DNA from: Fennellomyces sp. T-0311
Lineage: Eukaryota > Mucoromycota > Mucoromycetes > Mucorales > Lichtheimiaceae
Reading direction: 5' to 3'
DNA length: 64,000 nucleotides
NCBI GenBank assembly: GCA_025266875.1
Contig: JALLLT010000033.1
Coordinates: forward strand, 1 to 64,000
Of this stretch, positions 12,818 to 27,040 are shown piece by piece. The notes beneath the pieces are model-generated. The model had not been told where the DNA came from. It made no database searches and saw nothing but the letters and a program-made list of their open reading frames with translations. The first letter of the stretch is position 1; every line of letters starts with the position of its first letter. The translations under genes were made by a program, and so were the position numbers.

Positions 12818-14524
12818 GTGTGTGTGAAACACCGGAAAGAAAGAGAAAAAGAAAGGCTTGTTTGGGGTTCGTTTAGACTTTTTTGAGGATGAACCAGCTG
12901 ATCGCCGTTTCTTCCTTTGTTGATGCTTATTTTAGGAAGCTGGTCGAGTGGCTCGAGTGATCTGATATCTGAAGCATGTTCAGTGCGAGCTTTTTTTAAG
13001 GACATGATATCGTAATTCATTCATCCTACGTATGTGCTGAATGCCCCGGCTTGGTCGTACTGTCAATGCACAGCACAGCACTCAGGCGATCATTGCCCTC
13101 GGATATGCACAACCAACCCCTTGATTTCTGTTTTTACAGTAGTCCAATACCAAAATCCCAAGGTGGTTTCTTGTGCTTACAAACAAAACGTGGGCTGCTA
13201 TAAAAAATTATGCTGCTCGCGTCAATTTTTTTACTGTTGTTACACGGTGCGTGTATCTCGGTCCGAACTCACAGCTTTTGTTGAAGCGGTTTCCTGCATG
13301 GGAGAATTTCGCCAGGTGTATTCGAATTCTTGGCATGCACAAAAGTGTGGCTTCAAAACTGGCAACTCGTACTTTCCTATATATGGAAGGCTTTCACTGG
13401 ATGAGCCGCGTATACGTTGGAAGCATCTTCGGGCAGTAGATTGGGACTCTTCATTAAATTGTTGATTTATTTAGTGCATATATAGACCAAGGTAAATTAA
13501 GGATATGGTGGCACCCTAGATTGCGGATAAGATTCTCTTGCTGTCTAACAAAAAGAACGGCAATATCATAGCCAGCTGCTTTCGGGACACATTCGTGTGT
13601 TTTATATATAGCACATTCATCACCGAGTGATACAGACGACCAGTACATTAAGTGCATTAGCGCGGTAAGTATCGATTCAGATATTTCCATGACACTTTAG
13701 TTGCTGGAGGATTATATTGCGCGCTTGAGCCAGGACAATTAGGCGCTATACCATGTGTCTGGTCAAATATATGAATATTCAGATGATCTTATCGCTAATT
13801 GTACGCATTCATTCTTGAAACCAAAGAACTTATATCTGTCTATGTTCCTTCATCAGGTGCTAGTAGATGTTCCGAAACCTGAACGCGCGCGATACGGAGC
13901 GGTTGGCTTCCAATGATGTATTAGCATATTTCGCAGACAAATTCAGTAATGCTACCAATGAAACTGAATTAGATGAGAGCCTGTTCTGTCTTTTGTAGTG
14001 CAGTTCTGACTAGGAACAATATGGGATAGTGTAAGTTATGGTTGACTTTGGACGTGAAAACGGCAAATTGGGAATGAAAGCCCGAGGTCATGTTCGGGAG
14101 GTGATGGTTGCTATTGCTATAATCGATCGTCCCGCAACATACCGTAATATTGATTCAACATATACGTTACTGCAATATCTTCTGGATTTTTTTACTGGGA
14201 GCCGCTGATACATAATGAACTTGATCTTGCTGATTTGTTTGCTTGGAGCGATAATGTTAGTTTTAGGAATGGCCTGTTCCTGCTGCAGTGATGGGGGAAA
14301 GGTTTGTCCAATGGATACTCACGCTGTTCTGTCTCCCTTATACCTTGACTGTCGTTGTTCAATCCATCAATTTCCCGGCAACGCTGCCATAGCCCAAGAA
14401 GGGCGATCTCATGCAAACTGTATACGTGTTAAGCCCATTCAGTATGGAAAGGGTATCATACACGACCCAGAATAACATTGTGTTTTATTAATGCCGTCAA
14501 TGACTACTGTACAATTCTGCATAA
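12818..14524. other. Intergenic region, no confident gene
   Basis: Several open frames shorter than 150 codons lack coding character. One small frame at 13867-13998 looks slightly better and is listed separately. Nothing else is recognised. Confidence 0.4.
13867..13998 (+). other. Small open frame, possible gene fragment (43 codons)
   Basis: ATG 13867 opens a 43-residue frame (MFRNLNARDTERLASNDV, then LAYFADKFSNATNETELDES) ending in TAG. Its amino-acid composition is protein-like rather than random, and cag lies shortly upstream, so it may be an exon or a relic. No family is recognised and no flanking exons could be joined. Confidence 0.2.
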
Positions 14525-15176
14525 CTATTTGCGTGCCGCCAATGCCTTCTTTAGCTTCTTCTGCTTGTTCTTATTCTTGTTTTTCGTCTTCTTGTTATTT
14601 TTCTTTTTTGTTGGCTTTGTTTTTACCATTGAGACCTTGGGCGGAGATTGCTGTGGCTCCTGCACCGGCACTTGATCCTCATTAGCGCTTTCGGGCTGTT
14701 CATTGATGTCTTCAACGTTGGGACTAGGGTCCGATGCGTATGCAAGCTTTCGCTGCTTTTTGCGTGACAACGCCGACATTCCTTCAGTATCGGGGTCGAA
14801 GGGGTGCTGCTGGCGGTAGACTAAAAACTCCTTCATTTCGCGTTCGTATCTTTGCTTGTCCTGTGCGGCTAACTCCTGGTAGTGCTTCAAGATTACAGTG
14901 CCATGTAAGTAGGACATACGCGATTCGTGATGCTACAAATACCGTTTTATCGTTGTCAACTAGCTGCTTCCATTTTTGGCCCAAGGCAGCCAGCGTTTCG
15001 CGGTTGGTGCCCTTGTCTTCTGTACTTTGCCGACGAAAGTTGTCCTTGACAAACTGGTTGTACGCGCTTTGGGGTCTTTCTGGCTTCAGCGGATCGGACA
15101 GCTTCACCTCACGCTTTCTCTTCTTGTTATCATCATTACCAAGCAACAATGCGACGTTTTTCATGCTTTGTGCCAT
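14525..15176 (-). CDS. HMG-box DNA-binding protein
   Basis: Probable chromatin or DNA-binding protein of the nucleus. Two exons, 15176-14943 and 14884-14525, joined across a 58-bp intron, give 197 residues in a single frame. A single HMG box spans about residues 31-98: KPERPQSAYNQFVKDNFRRQ, then LAALGQKWKQLVDNDKT, the intron, and HYQELAAQDKQRYEREMKEF. The intron falls between helices 2 and 3. The C-terminus is first acidic and then very Lys/Asn-rich (KTKPTKKKNNKKTKNKNKNK), a likely nuclear localisation and nonspecific DNA contact region. Retaining the intron would replace helix 3 with unrelated residues, which supports the spliced model. It could be an NHP6-like factor or a larger HMG regulator; the short box plus long tail does not decide. 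Confidence 0.8.
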
Positions 15177-16660
15177 ACGTTCAACATTGTGCGCGATGGC
15201 ACGAAACGCGACTGCGACCTACAGGCACCTGTGAGTTGATGTTGCGTTTGACACGAAAAAAAAAGTTACTTCTGTTGGGTCCGGCATAGTTTTGGCAGTA
15301 ATACGTCTTTAATGATCAAGCAAACAGCAAAGAGAATATGATGTGGAATTGCAAAATGGTAGCGCCTGTGAAAGAGTGGTACGTACAGGAAAGGGAAACT
15401 GAAACAGGCAATTGAGTTTTAATATTGTGTCAAGGTTGAAGCCTGAAGGCCTATATCGAGCTCATATGTAGTTGGGCAACTTTCATGCTTGTACCTACAA
15501 ACAAATATTTTACTTCGAATTACGCATAGACATACCGGTTTTGTCACGTAACGTCTTCCCACGAGGAGTTCTCTCTTGCGGAAACTTGAGTTGAGTTAAC
15601 CAACAGCGGCACGAAGAAGTTCAAGCTTATCACCTCACGAAGCAATGGCAGGACATATTGCTGACAACCGCCCTTTTATGGGAGTCAGTGTAATCTTCTC
15701 GATTTACCTGCGCCGAGCAAAATCCTGAGTATGCGCGCAGGTCCTGAAGCCGTCTCGGCCGGAGACATGAAACGAAGATCCAGGGATCTGGTCACACGGA
15801 GAGATTTTTTTTGGCAGCCGCCCCAGTTCACGAAGGAGTATCTGATATATGTGTCTCTGTGACTTACGTTGCCAGTATCGACTGATTGCAAAAGTCTTTC
15901 AAAATAGCATGATGAGAATCAGGTCTGGCATCCATAGACTTTGACGTTACCGGAACCAGTGCGAATGCAATGCTGTTTGGTATACAGCAGCAAAAGAACC
16001 GGCGGGGTGTGATGGGGGAGGTTAATCCTGGTTTACCCAGTAAAACATAGTGAATGTGAGCTCATATGTATTCAGCGGATTCTCTCGCGTAAAGTAAATA
16101 GCTTTCACTTTTATGTACTGAGAAGAAACGAGTTGTTTGCTTGAAAGAAAGGAAAGCAACGCCAATCGCGAAAAGTGGCCTGGTTTGTTCTTTCCCTTCG
16201 CCAATTGCTCAAATATCCTAGGTCTGTACTCCACAGACTACAGATAGATTACACTAGGGCCGGACATTAGATCAAATAAGTACACAGAATGCTTATATAT
16301 ACTAGGGTTATTTTCATATCTCGTTTACCTGGATCAGGGCATTACGTGCTGTCATCCATACACTTTATTAGCATTCTGTCGAAAGTCAATTAGAAGGATA
16401 AGGGGTTTACGGTCCATTAATAATAGCCACACATGCATACCACACGTGCACTGTAATGAATCCGTCGAGAAGTGATGACGATGCAAGTATCTGTATAGAT
16501 CTTGCGAAATTAAAACGACTCGGACTTGGCCACCGTCTCTTGACTAAACTTCCTATGCTGTTGGACGCATCATGAACCTTTACTGTCTTACAAGTTATTC
16601 GCGCTATGATCGGATTTACACACCATTTTCTCTCTGTACCACTTATGAACGCTTAGTGCG

Positions 16661-16798
16661 CACTGCAAATAATTTTGGGTGAATTTTGGTGGAAGTGGTT
16701 AAACATAAACTTTTTAACCGTTTGAGTTACTAAAAATGGTAGTACAAGTGGTTAAAAAGCTTATGTTTGACCACCTCACCCAAAGACTTTTTGCAGTG
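16661..16798. repeat. 138-bp MITE-like inverted-repeat element, copy 2
   Basis: Same family as 3709-3869. It begins CACTGCAAATAATTTTGGGT and ends TTTTTGCAGTG. The internal palindrome (GTGGTTAAACATAAAC facing AAGCTTATGTTTGACCAC) and the loop gagttactaaaaatggtagta are shared with copy 1. It is 23 bp shorter, with one arm trimmed. Confidence 0.75.
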
Positions 16799-16958
16799 AT
16801 GCTATGTACGTATATTATTATTAACGGCTCTCTTCGTCCTAGCGTTGTACCATCACTCTCTGTTATAATTCAGGTAGGTTGGATGCGTCAACCTAAAACA
16901 TGTAACTAGGTTTTCCGAGTATACCGTTCGCTGATACAAAACCTAGTATAGGACACAG

Positions 16959-17266
16959 TTGTTCACTGAGGAAGCGGAGTTCAATACACATATGTTGTTT
17001 TGTAGCCTGGCTGTCAATTTTGCTCGATTATTCTTTCCGTTATGTTTGGAGCAGCAAGATCATTTGCGATCCGAGGTGTGCGATTCTCACACACTGCTGC
17101 AGCGGCTGTTCCCCAACCAAGAGGTAACTTCATTTACATTACATTAACGGCTGTTACACTTACGCGATAAAATGGCGCCTAGGTAATGTTAAAGACGTGA
17201 ATGACTTCTTGACCAAGATTGGCCGTGGTTGCGATGAGTTTGCTGGCAAATTTGAGGTAGAGACTT
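16959..17266 (+). pseudogene. Possible two-exon gene fragment, unknown
   Basis: The frame from 16959 reads MFTEEAEFNTHMLFCSLAVN and continues to LLQRLFPNQE, where a gtaact donor follows. After a candidate cctag acceptor a second piece reads NVKDVNDFLTKIGRGCDEFA and then GKFEVET before a stop. Both look protein-like and lie in order on one strand, but there is no clear start context or continuation. Probably a relic; the family is not recognised. Confidence 0.25.
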
Positions 17267-18648
17267 GAAAGCTACCTAGGTGGTGAACTATACTTAACCG
17301 CGCCCCGTAGACCTGGGAGAGCCTCTTCACAACTAACAGCCGCACCCTGAGAAATGATTTCGGCATTCCAACAAAGCAGAGAAAGTATGTTGATATATGC
17401 ATGAAATGCAATAATGAGCGAAAGAGTCTAACTTATGTACAAGATATATACTTGCGTGGCGTGAACTGTACAAGCAGGGCCAGGAACTTCGCTCTATCTC
17501 TCTTCCAAGTCCGAAGAAGAAATAAAAAAGAGTTGTCCAGCTAATAGCACAAGTGTTGAAGAGGGGGTTTTGACTCGATCCAAGTGGATGAAAAGGGTTC
17601 CAATGTATTCACAGAAGTAGGGTTCTAGGAAAATGCATAGGGGGATTCTTTGATTTTGAATACAGGGAACAATTAAGGTTGTGTTTTTCCTGTTCGGGCT
17701 GCGGCGTGCCTATCCCGACAGGGTGCGATTCAATGAACTTTACTGATGAGAAGAGGAGTCGCAGTAATAAGATCTTGTGTATATTCGACATCGCGCTTAT
17801 TCCACAGCATCTGCTCTAAAACATAGTGCATATTACCATTATTATAGTCATTGTAGAATGAAAAGTTAAGGTGTCCATGCATGGGAAAATGTGTCAGGGT
17901 GATCGTTGTTCTCGTGCAATAATCGTATACTATCAGGACCATACGGAGCCTTGGGATCCTACAGCACTATCCCTGCTGAATCTGTATACATATCCCGGGA
18001 ATAAATGAAGGCAGTTCTAAATATTACAATTAATTTAAATCAAAAAGTTCGATGCAAAGAACAAGTTCGATCGAACAACACTGGGTACTTTCTTTTAGTA
18101 GAAATTCTGGTGATCTTTGCCCTGTTTTGGATCTGTACAATGCAGCATGCGCAATTAAATCTATATAAAATACATTCTATTCAGGTTCTCCATGTTGCAG
18201 TGAATCTTTTATTCAGTAAAGCCTTCAATCATCAAGCTCTTCCTTTTGCGAGAAGTGTAATATTTAAGCTACGGGGAGCATAATACTATTCTTGCTGCTG
18301 CTGATAGAGACTCGAAGACACCGTGATGGCTCCTCACAGCCACCATTGATAATGGTACAGCTGCAAAATGCGGGGCTCATCTGGGTATCATGATAGTATT
18401 ATATCATAGCCTCGATCCAGATTTGAGCTTTGATACAGCCACACACACCCAAAATTGCTCCTGCAGCCCTCCTTATGCTACCGAGCCATCACCTATTCAT
18501 CTAATTACACTAGTACTACCTCTTCCGCGCGCGACTCCTTTTTACGCATCCTTAACAAAACGTACCCTGCTCTTCCCGCGATCAGACATACTTTTTTAAC
18601 TGTTTTAAATCTGAAAAATATTTCTGTGACGCTAGCAGTATCCGCACA

Positions 18649-21600
18649 ATGTCCAACTCGGAGTCAGGCAGCTCGTTAACTACTGGCTCGATGGGAATAG
18701 CTAGCATGCTTACCAGCACTCTTCATATCCCTGGGTATCATTTTAAAGCCGGGTCAATTCGAAGTCTGGCACACGGTGAAAATACCGACATTATTTACGG
18801 ATATAGGTAGTTGCTATACAAACAGATTGCCTGATTGTACCTAAAGGTAGTTCTTTGGTAATATTGTGCTTCAGGATCAGCAGCAAGAGCGCTGTTGTGG
18901 CCAAAGTATCCACCAGCTCGCAGCGATTTGAGCGCGAGTATTATGTCATGAAGAAGCTCTATCATTACAGAGATGGCAAAACCTTCGTTGGTAAGTTGGT
19001 GTCACAGGCATGATGAAACAGTATGGATCATGCTTACCAAGTATATCCAGTCCGGCCATTGGAATTGCATGTTTTACCCACTGGCTTATCTGTTGCCATT
19101 TACGCTGACGAGGGCCACAGCCAGCAGTACCATCCCGACGACTACTTTTCACCCAAATTTTCAAACAATGGATTTTCAACTGAAGGTTACCGTTCCTGGA
19201 TACGCCAAGTGAACAGTAAAGGCAAAAAGCGCAGTGGTTATGGCCTCCTAGACCAGACAACTGCGGCTCCCACCTACGACTTGTACACTTTCTTACGATT
19301 TGCGATCAAATGCACTAACTGCCTAGATTACATTCATAAATTCGGCGTCGTTCACAATGAGATCCGGCTATCGAGTTTCCAGTGGGATGGGACCGACGGA
19401 AGCCCAGTCAAGCTGTGGAACTTCGGGTCAGGCCCAAAATCCTTCGAAACGTACTTGACTAGTGAAGGGTGGCGACGAACGGCCAAGAACAAAGAGCTGG
19501 TGGGAATATTACAGAGCCTTTTGGTGTACATGAGCCCTGGTATGCAAGTAGGATGAAGCACCATGAAAGTTCTAGTTGCTCACCGTCCAATGTGTAGAAC
19601 AAACGGGACGCACAACCTACATCCCTGATCATCGGTCCGATATCTACTCGCTCGGCATCGTGTTCTTTATTCTACTCACTGGACGTAACCCGTACGATGG
19701 TGGCCCTTTGGACATCATCAACGGCATTTTGAGTCGCAAAATCGCGTTGGTGCATGAATTGCAGCTCGATGTGCCCGAGATTCTGTCACGGATCATCGAA
19801 AAAATGACAAGCAAGGTATAATCCCCGCGTAAACACGCAACGGGTACTCTTATCTCATACTGCCCAACTCTAGGCACCTGATGATCGATACAGCAGTGCG
19901 CGCGGTGTCCGCCACGATTTAAAAGAATGTCTCAAACGACTAAATATGGCCGGAGACGAGCCATCCGCAGAGGTGCGTACACAGTGTGCGCCACCCTGAT
20001 TATTTGTTTATTAAGGCTCTCTCTTTAGTTGATACCATCTTTTCCACTTGCTCAAAATGATATTGCTTCCGTATTTACATTACCTAAGCACATATATGGT
20101 CGACAAGACACAATTTCACATATGCAGTTCCTTATCGAACGCTGTGCTAGCTTGTATAAAGTTTCTGTACGACGCACTCAGTCGAAGGCTACCCCTACTG
20201 GTACTCCTATATCTGGAAATCAAGCAACGGAGCATTGTGCCGAAGAAATGAACGATGCTTGCGAACATGAGAGTAATGGCGACAGTAATTCAAGCTCCAC
20301 AAGGTATTGCAACAGTGGAGGCTTTGACGGAAGTGATGTTTCAAGTGCAACCAGTCTCAAGGCTTCAAAAAACGGGAAAGCAATTGCAACGGTTGTTGGT
20401 TTATATGGGCCTGGTGGTATAGGTAACTCGTTGACTCAATGTCTGTTGCCATCAATAATAACGTTGATTTAGGAAAGTCGACTTTGCTTAGTACAGTACA
20501 GCAGATGGCGCGGCGTAATGGGTAGATTTTTGTTTATTTCAGTCGATGAGGTGGTCTAAAGCACTTGACTAGTTACATTGCCGTAGGGAAATTCGATTCG
20601 AGAAACAAAGTGCCATACATCACCATCCTAAAGTCCTTATCACAAATTCTACAACAGATTCTGGCCGAATCCGAGGAAGAGATCAAGATGTTCTACCAAC
20701 ATCTAAGGCAGTTTTTGGGCACACATTTTCAGAATATAAGTCTTCTCATCGACTTTATCCCGGAGCTTAAGCCATTGTTGCGAGCCAAGGAAAATACAGC
20801 AGAGTTCTCCAAGGTCCAGATGGACAATATTGAGCTACGTACTAGATTCCACAAAGTATTCGTAGAAGTGATCCGGGCGATTACACATTGGCGCATGATA
20901 ACCTTGGTAATTGCACAGCACCTATAGACTTATTGTAGATTACAAATTGACTGTATCTTTGCATATAGTTTTTGGACGATCTACATCAAGCAGGTATAGA
21001 AACTGTCGCGCGATAATCAGTGGTAATGTTATTTACACGTATATTTAATTCTGCAGATGACCCATCCTTGGAATTGATGGAATCTTTGATCATGGCACGC
21101 GTAAACATTCTGGTCTTTATATCTTACCGTGATCAGGAGATTACCGCAAAGTTATCTCAATTGTTGCAAAACAAGATCGCCGATATGCACTTGATCAAAA
21201 TCGATGCACTTAGCATGGATCCGCTTATCGACTTTATATGCGACACTCTCCACAGACCTCGCGATTCGGACAGGGAATCGATCATTCCACTCGCCAACAT
21301 CATTTTCCGAAAAACACAAGGAAACGCATTTTATACCACACAGCTAATGCAGACGCTCGAGCGTAAGAAGCTGATCTATTTCAACTGGGAGAAGAATGCA
21401 TGGGATTATGGTCTTAGGGAGATTGAAGAGGCATCCATATTCGATCATGCGAATATGGACTCACAATTGGATGTATCGTTTATGATTGCTCGATTACGCG
21501 AACTTTCACCGGCAGGACAATCATTCCTCAAGTGGGCATCGTATGTTGGTGACACCTTTACGTGGGAAACTGTAAAAAGTTTGATGATATCAGAAGGGAT

Positions 21601-24600
21601 CCCGAAGAACACCAAGTGCACTGCCAAACAAAGGGTCTCGGATGACGACGAGAGCAGCATCACCAGCGACGCGGCTGCATTCGAGGCATCGTTTCAACCA
21701 GGCATAACATTTAGTCATCCAGCAACAGCAGATGACAGCACTAGCACTAGCAGTAGCCACGACAGTGACAGCGTGAAGAATATCATGGATCCATCCGTAA
21801 TACGTTCAAGTTCTTACCAGATGGATACAAGCTCCTCTTCACCGACGACTTCTCATTCTGGCGATTCTACCTGTGATCCGATAAGCGGATTACAGGCAGT
21901 TCTACATGAGGGATATATCATGCCCCTTGGCGGTGACGAATTTAAATGGTGCCACGATAGAATATCACAGGCAGCTGGAGAGCTTGCGGACCCGGGAATG
22001 CGCAAACACATGCATTTGACTATCGCTCAACACTTAATGAACGGTATATTGCTTATGGTTAATACGCACTAGAGAATTACTAATCATGCTTCTATAGAGG
22101 AAGTCATCGATTCATTTCTGATCGCCGACCACTTGCTGAAATGCCAAGATATTCTATTTTCTATGGAAGACAAGCATATATACAGAGAAGTCATGATCGA
22201 AGCAGGGTCAAAAGGTCAATCAGCGGGTGCTCATAGCATGGCATTCGCATACTACATGTGTGCTATCACGCTTGGGGATCCTCAGGATGAGTGGGATGAT
22301 GGACACTTCGATGCTACTCTGAGACTATATACGAATGCTGCAGCCCTTAGTTGGGTAGCAGGCGAACATGAAAAAACAGAGGGCCTGTTGGAAACTGTTC
22401 TCCAGAACGCTCGGAAGCCCTTGGATCGAGTACCAGCTTACCGTATACAAGCTTCTTTTTACTTTGCATGCCAAATGCACGAGGAGGGATGTGATACACT
22501 TTTACGATGCCTCGATGAACTAGGAGATGAGAGGGCCAGAATGGATATCAGCGATGAAGCGCTAGCCCGTGAATTCGACCAAGCTGAAAAGACTTTTGAG
22601 CAACTGGGAGAAGAAGGTGTTTTAAATCTTAAAGTATGTGATGATGACGTTTTGAAGGCATCTCTCGGAGTCATGGACGAAATGTAAGTCTTGGTTGTGA
22701 TCTGCTTTTTTGTATGAAATGAAAATAAGTGATATCGTTACAGGGTTGCCGCATCCTATTGGAGTAATAGAAAGCGGGAGCTATTCTACTGGGCGTGTCG
22801 AGTAATCAACATATCGTTAGAGAAAGGGCCAACAAGCTCTGTGGGGAGCGCTTGCATGACATGTGGCCTTGGATACGCTCATCTTTTCAAAAAGTATGCA
22901 TTTGCAGAGGTAAGACTATTGAAAAATTCACGTTCATCATAGTGTACGTACTTAGCATTTCTACGTATGCAACAGAGACTTGCTCGCGCTGGATTGGCTC
23001 TAGCCGATAAATACGCAAATGCTATAGACAAAGGACGAGCATACTGTCTTTACCCTGCATTTGCGCTTCACTGGAAGTACCACCAGAAAGAGTCGTTCTA
23101 CTATATTAATACCGCGATGGACTTGTCTACTTCGGCTGGTGATCGGATCTACGGAGCATTCTGTTTGGTGTGGACCCCATTGGCAATGTTTTTTACTGGA
23201 TACAACCTAAACGATACGCTTCGCGAGGCGGAGGCATCCTTTGAAGATATACATTCTTGGTCGCCAACTGTCGATCACAACAGCTTAATCATGTGCATTA
23301 TTCGTTCCATAAAAGCTCTCCAAGGACAAACATACATCGACACACCGAATGTTTTTGACGGCGATGACGGATTTAACGATACCCATTTTCTTTCCGAGAG
23401 CTGCAAGCATACCCCAAACCCAGAGCTGCCCTTGAACTGGTACGAGTCGTTCAAAATGATACCATTGACGCTTTACGGTCATGTCGACACCGCAATCCAA
23501 ACCGGTTACAGGTGTTTCGAAACGATCGATGGTCATCCTTGCCATAGGCATGGTCGCATGATGCTCTTTTATTTTTCGTTGGCCCTAGTTGAAAAGATAC
23601 GTCACGGGGACAAAGAAAACTGCCAGAAGTATCTCAATCAAGTCAAGATCAACCAGAAATTGATATACGAGTGGGCTGTCCATACCCCTATAAATTATTT
23701 AATGTACTGGACTCTCGTTGAAGCAGAACTTGTCGGTCTAGAAAAACCTTTCGATATATCCACAGTCAGCCGCCTATATGATAATGCAATTGATCAAGCA
23801 CGCGCAGGGTCGTGGTACCTGGAGCTGTGCGTTATTCATGAGTACGCAGGTGCTTTTTATGAGCGTGTCGGCTTACGCAATTTCGCTTATGGTTTCATAA
23901 AAAAGGTAAGTATCGTTTGACTGTCAGCCTTAGACAAGAGTTAACACTTTGCGATAGTCAATCGAGCTATATACATGCCACGGCTCTTACGGAAAAGCAC
24001 AACATGTGAGCACAAAATTCAGTAGCTTGCTATGCGACTTTGACGATACAAGACGAGACACAGTTGAAACTGGTATTCAAACAGACCCGATGCCATTTCA
24101 CCAGGAATCTCTATGGAGTATCGAATCGTCATCCCAGCAAGATGAGAGCCGCCCTAACAGCAACATCCTTTCCAGCGAAACGTATACTGGGGAATCTATA
24201 CCGCCAGTTAGTACAGAACAAACATTGATGACATTGGATATCGTAAGTGCGAAAGAAAGAATAGTTTTATTCACTTTAATTTATACGACATGTTAGCTTG
24301 ACATGGCATCCATATTAAAGAGCTCTCAGGTCATGTCATCCGAAGTTAAATTCGATAGTCTCTTGACTTCCATGATGAACATTGTCCTTGAAAACTCTGG
24401 GGCCGATTGTGGAGCAGTAATTATCAAAGATGATAAATATGGTATATGCGCGTATGGGAGTCAACAGGCGAGTACAACCACGTTTGATCCACCAAAGCGA
24501 CTGTCAGATGATGACAAACTAGTTCCAAGTCGCGTCGTGAACCACACCATTCATACCGGTGAAAGCATCTTTATCCACAACATTGAACACGATCCTCGAT

Positions 24601-27040
24601 TTGCTGTAGGTCCCTGGTTTGAACGTACGGGGGGAAAGTCAGTCATATGCATGCCAATCAGCCATAAATGTAATATCGTCGGGTGCTTGTTGATCGAAGG
24701 CACTGTGGGCGTGTTTACACAGCGACATGTCACTGTCCTGGGACTTTTATGTCAACAGATGGGGATTTCCATCACCAACGCCTTCTTATTCAAATCTGTG
24801 CAACGCGTCACTATGGCGAACATGAGGTATTATTTGATAATACTAAACATAGAACATGATACTCACATGCCTATGATAGAATGATTGAAATGCAAAAGCA
24901 AGCACTTGAGGATGCGCGAAAGAGCAAAGAAGCAGCAGATCGAGCAACACGATTGCGTGAAATATTCTTGGCCAACATGAGTCATGAAATTCGTACACCA
25001 TTTTCAGGGTTTTATGGAATGATATCCTTGCTTGCAGAAACTAAGTAAGTGTTGACTATCCTTGTCAGTGATGGCTGAGGCATGATTAATCATGATGATT
25101 TTTATCTAGACTAGATTCTGAACAGCGAGATCTTGTTCATACAGCCAAAGAATCCTGTGAAATGTTATTACGTCTTATTGACGATCTGTTAAACTTTTCC
25201 AAGCTACAAGCTGGCAAAGTGTCACTCGATGTTTCCCCTGTTATAGTGGAAAATGTCATTGCGGATGTGGTGGAGATGCTGATAGCGATGGCAATTAAAA
25301 AACGCATCAATATTACCTATACCGTTGCTCCGGAGGTTCCATCTGTAGTAATGGCTGATGGAAACCGCTTGAGACAGTAAGTGCCAACTCGCTCTGATAA
25401 TTAAACGTCGCTGAATCTGAACTCTTTAGAGTTATTATCAACCTTCTGGGGAATGCGATTAAATTCACACACCAAGGCGAAATCAAGTTGCGGTGCTTCG
25501 TTAAAGAAAATTATGGTGATACCGGATCCAACGGTGACAAAATACCACTGTTGTTTGAGGTAATTGATTCCGGTATTGGGATATCTGATGAGCAGCGCAA
25601 GGTATTGTTTCTACCATTTTCCCAAGTTGATGGTAGTACTACGTGAGTATAGTCATAGGAGGAATTTGGTCACCTAAGCTAACGACATAACAGACGCAAA
25701 TATGGCGGAACCGGGTTGGGCCTATCCATTTGCATGCAACTAGTCAAGCTAATGTGTGGTACAATCAATGTCACCAGTGTGCCATCGCAAGGCTCAAACT
25801 TTCACTTCTCTATCTGCGTGTCACAAGCTCGAAACCAGAAACAAAAGCGCGATACATTGGCAACCGGGCTTTTACGCGAACTTGGGAACTCCAACGTAAT
25901 CGTCATTGATAATCATGCCTCAACAGTAAATATGATACAAGCGTTGCTACCAGGAATTCCAGTGGACGGCGCGTGCTCCATCGACGAAGTTGCTTCTCGG
26001 AAAGCAGACAACTACAGCTTTGTTATCATTGGTTTCCTCCTGGCGCACGACCCCAATTTCAGTTCATGGGCAGCCCATATCCATCAGATTTTAGCGAAGA
26101 CTCGATGTGTTGTCATAATGCACTACCCGATTGGGGCTATTGGAAGCACAATCCGAGAAAACCAACTGATTATTGAACCTAAGAATAGTACTGCCGATCA
26201 TAATGGGAAACGAACACCTTCCGCTCAGTCAACGACCTCTCCAGTGACGATAAAAACAACTACAGGCATTTTTCATTCCACCCAACAGCGAGCAATTGTC
26301 CGTATAGCTATTCCACTACGGCGTATCACGTTATTAAAAGTACTAGTTGATATGCTTCACCAAACCACCGCTCCACCACACACCCCACGGCCTGCTCTAG
26401 CAGCACAAGCTAGTGCAGAAGGACGAAAATTTTCACAAGAATATGTAACGTCAGATGAACGTGCTAGATACAAAACATTGAACTTACTTGCTGCAGAAGG
26501 TAAGGTTATTTTCAAATCCTCATCATATATTAACTATATTTAACAGATAATCCAGTGGCTCAAAAACTGCTGTATAAGCAATTGACTCGTTTGGGCTTCA
26601 AAGTTGTCTGTGCCAATAACGGTCTGGAAGCTGTTGAAGCTTGGAAGCGTCATCCTCCTGGCTATTTTGCAATGGCATTTTTTGATCATCATATGCCGAA
26701 GGTAATATATATCTCTACCGTATACTGTAGTTACTAAAAAAGGGAGATAATAGTGCGACGGTGTTGAAGCTGCTAAGACAATCAGGAAGATAGAATCTGA
26801 GGGAGACAATCAGCACAAACGGCTCCCAATTGTAACACTCACTGCTGATATTCAAGATAGCGCCCGGAAAGTATGTATGAATGCTGGAATGGATGAGTAA
26901 GTAACAGCGCAAGGTCTTTGATTATCATTCGCGTACTTATTTCTAAATGCCACACTCTTTACAGCTACCTCACTAAACCGATGAACCACCAGCTACTTGC
27001 CGAAATATTAAGGCGATACTGTTGTAAGGAAGCGCATTGA
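18649..27040 (+). CDS. Group X hybrid histidine kinase HK1 (pseudokinase-ATPase-GAF-HisKA-HATPase-REC)
   Basis: Large sensor kinase of the fungal two-component system, resembling Schizosaccharomyces Mak2/Mak3 and Candida Chk1, which by family knowledge act in oxidative-stress phosphorelay. I resolve 22 exons whose phases all close, giving 2,396 residues; introns are about 45-65 bp. Domain order: N-terminal protein-kinase-like region in which HRD is replaced by HNE ([13 protein letters not shown]) and DFG by NFG, so probably catalytically dead; a STAND/AAA-type ATPase with Walker A GPGGIGKST (split by an intron) and Walker [12 protein letters not shown]; a long helical repeat region; a GAF domain ([20 protein letters not shown]); the H-box [14 protein letters not shown]-box [13 protein letters not shown]-boxes DSGIGIS and GGTGLGLSI; and a receiver with phospho-acceptor Asp in [11 protein letters not shown], Thr in LTAD and Lys in LTKPMN. 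It appears functional and is tail to tail with a paralogue at 29294-37679. Confidence 0.93.

Larger units (their letters stand above)
15177..18648. other. Intergenic region, 3.5 kb, no confident gene
   Basis: Contains the second foldback element (16661-16798) and a possible two-exon relic (16959 to about 17266), both listed separately. The rest holds only short, non-coding-like frames. The last 200 bp before 18649 (C-rich, with tacctcttccgcgcgcgact near 18519) are probably the promoter of the first histidine kinase. Confidence 0.4.

Noticed and set aside
14215..14475. 86-codon frame beginning with a hydrophobic stretch (MNLILLICLLGAIM)
   Set aside because: A signal-like start is common by chance in AT-rich DNA; the rest has no coding character and no neighbouring exon joins it.
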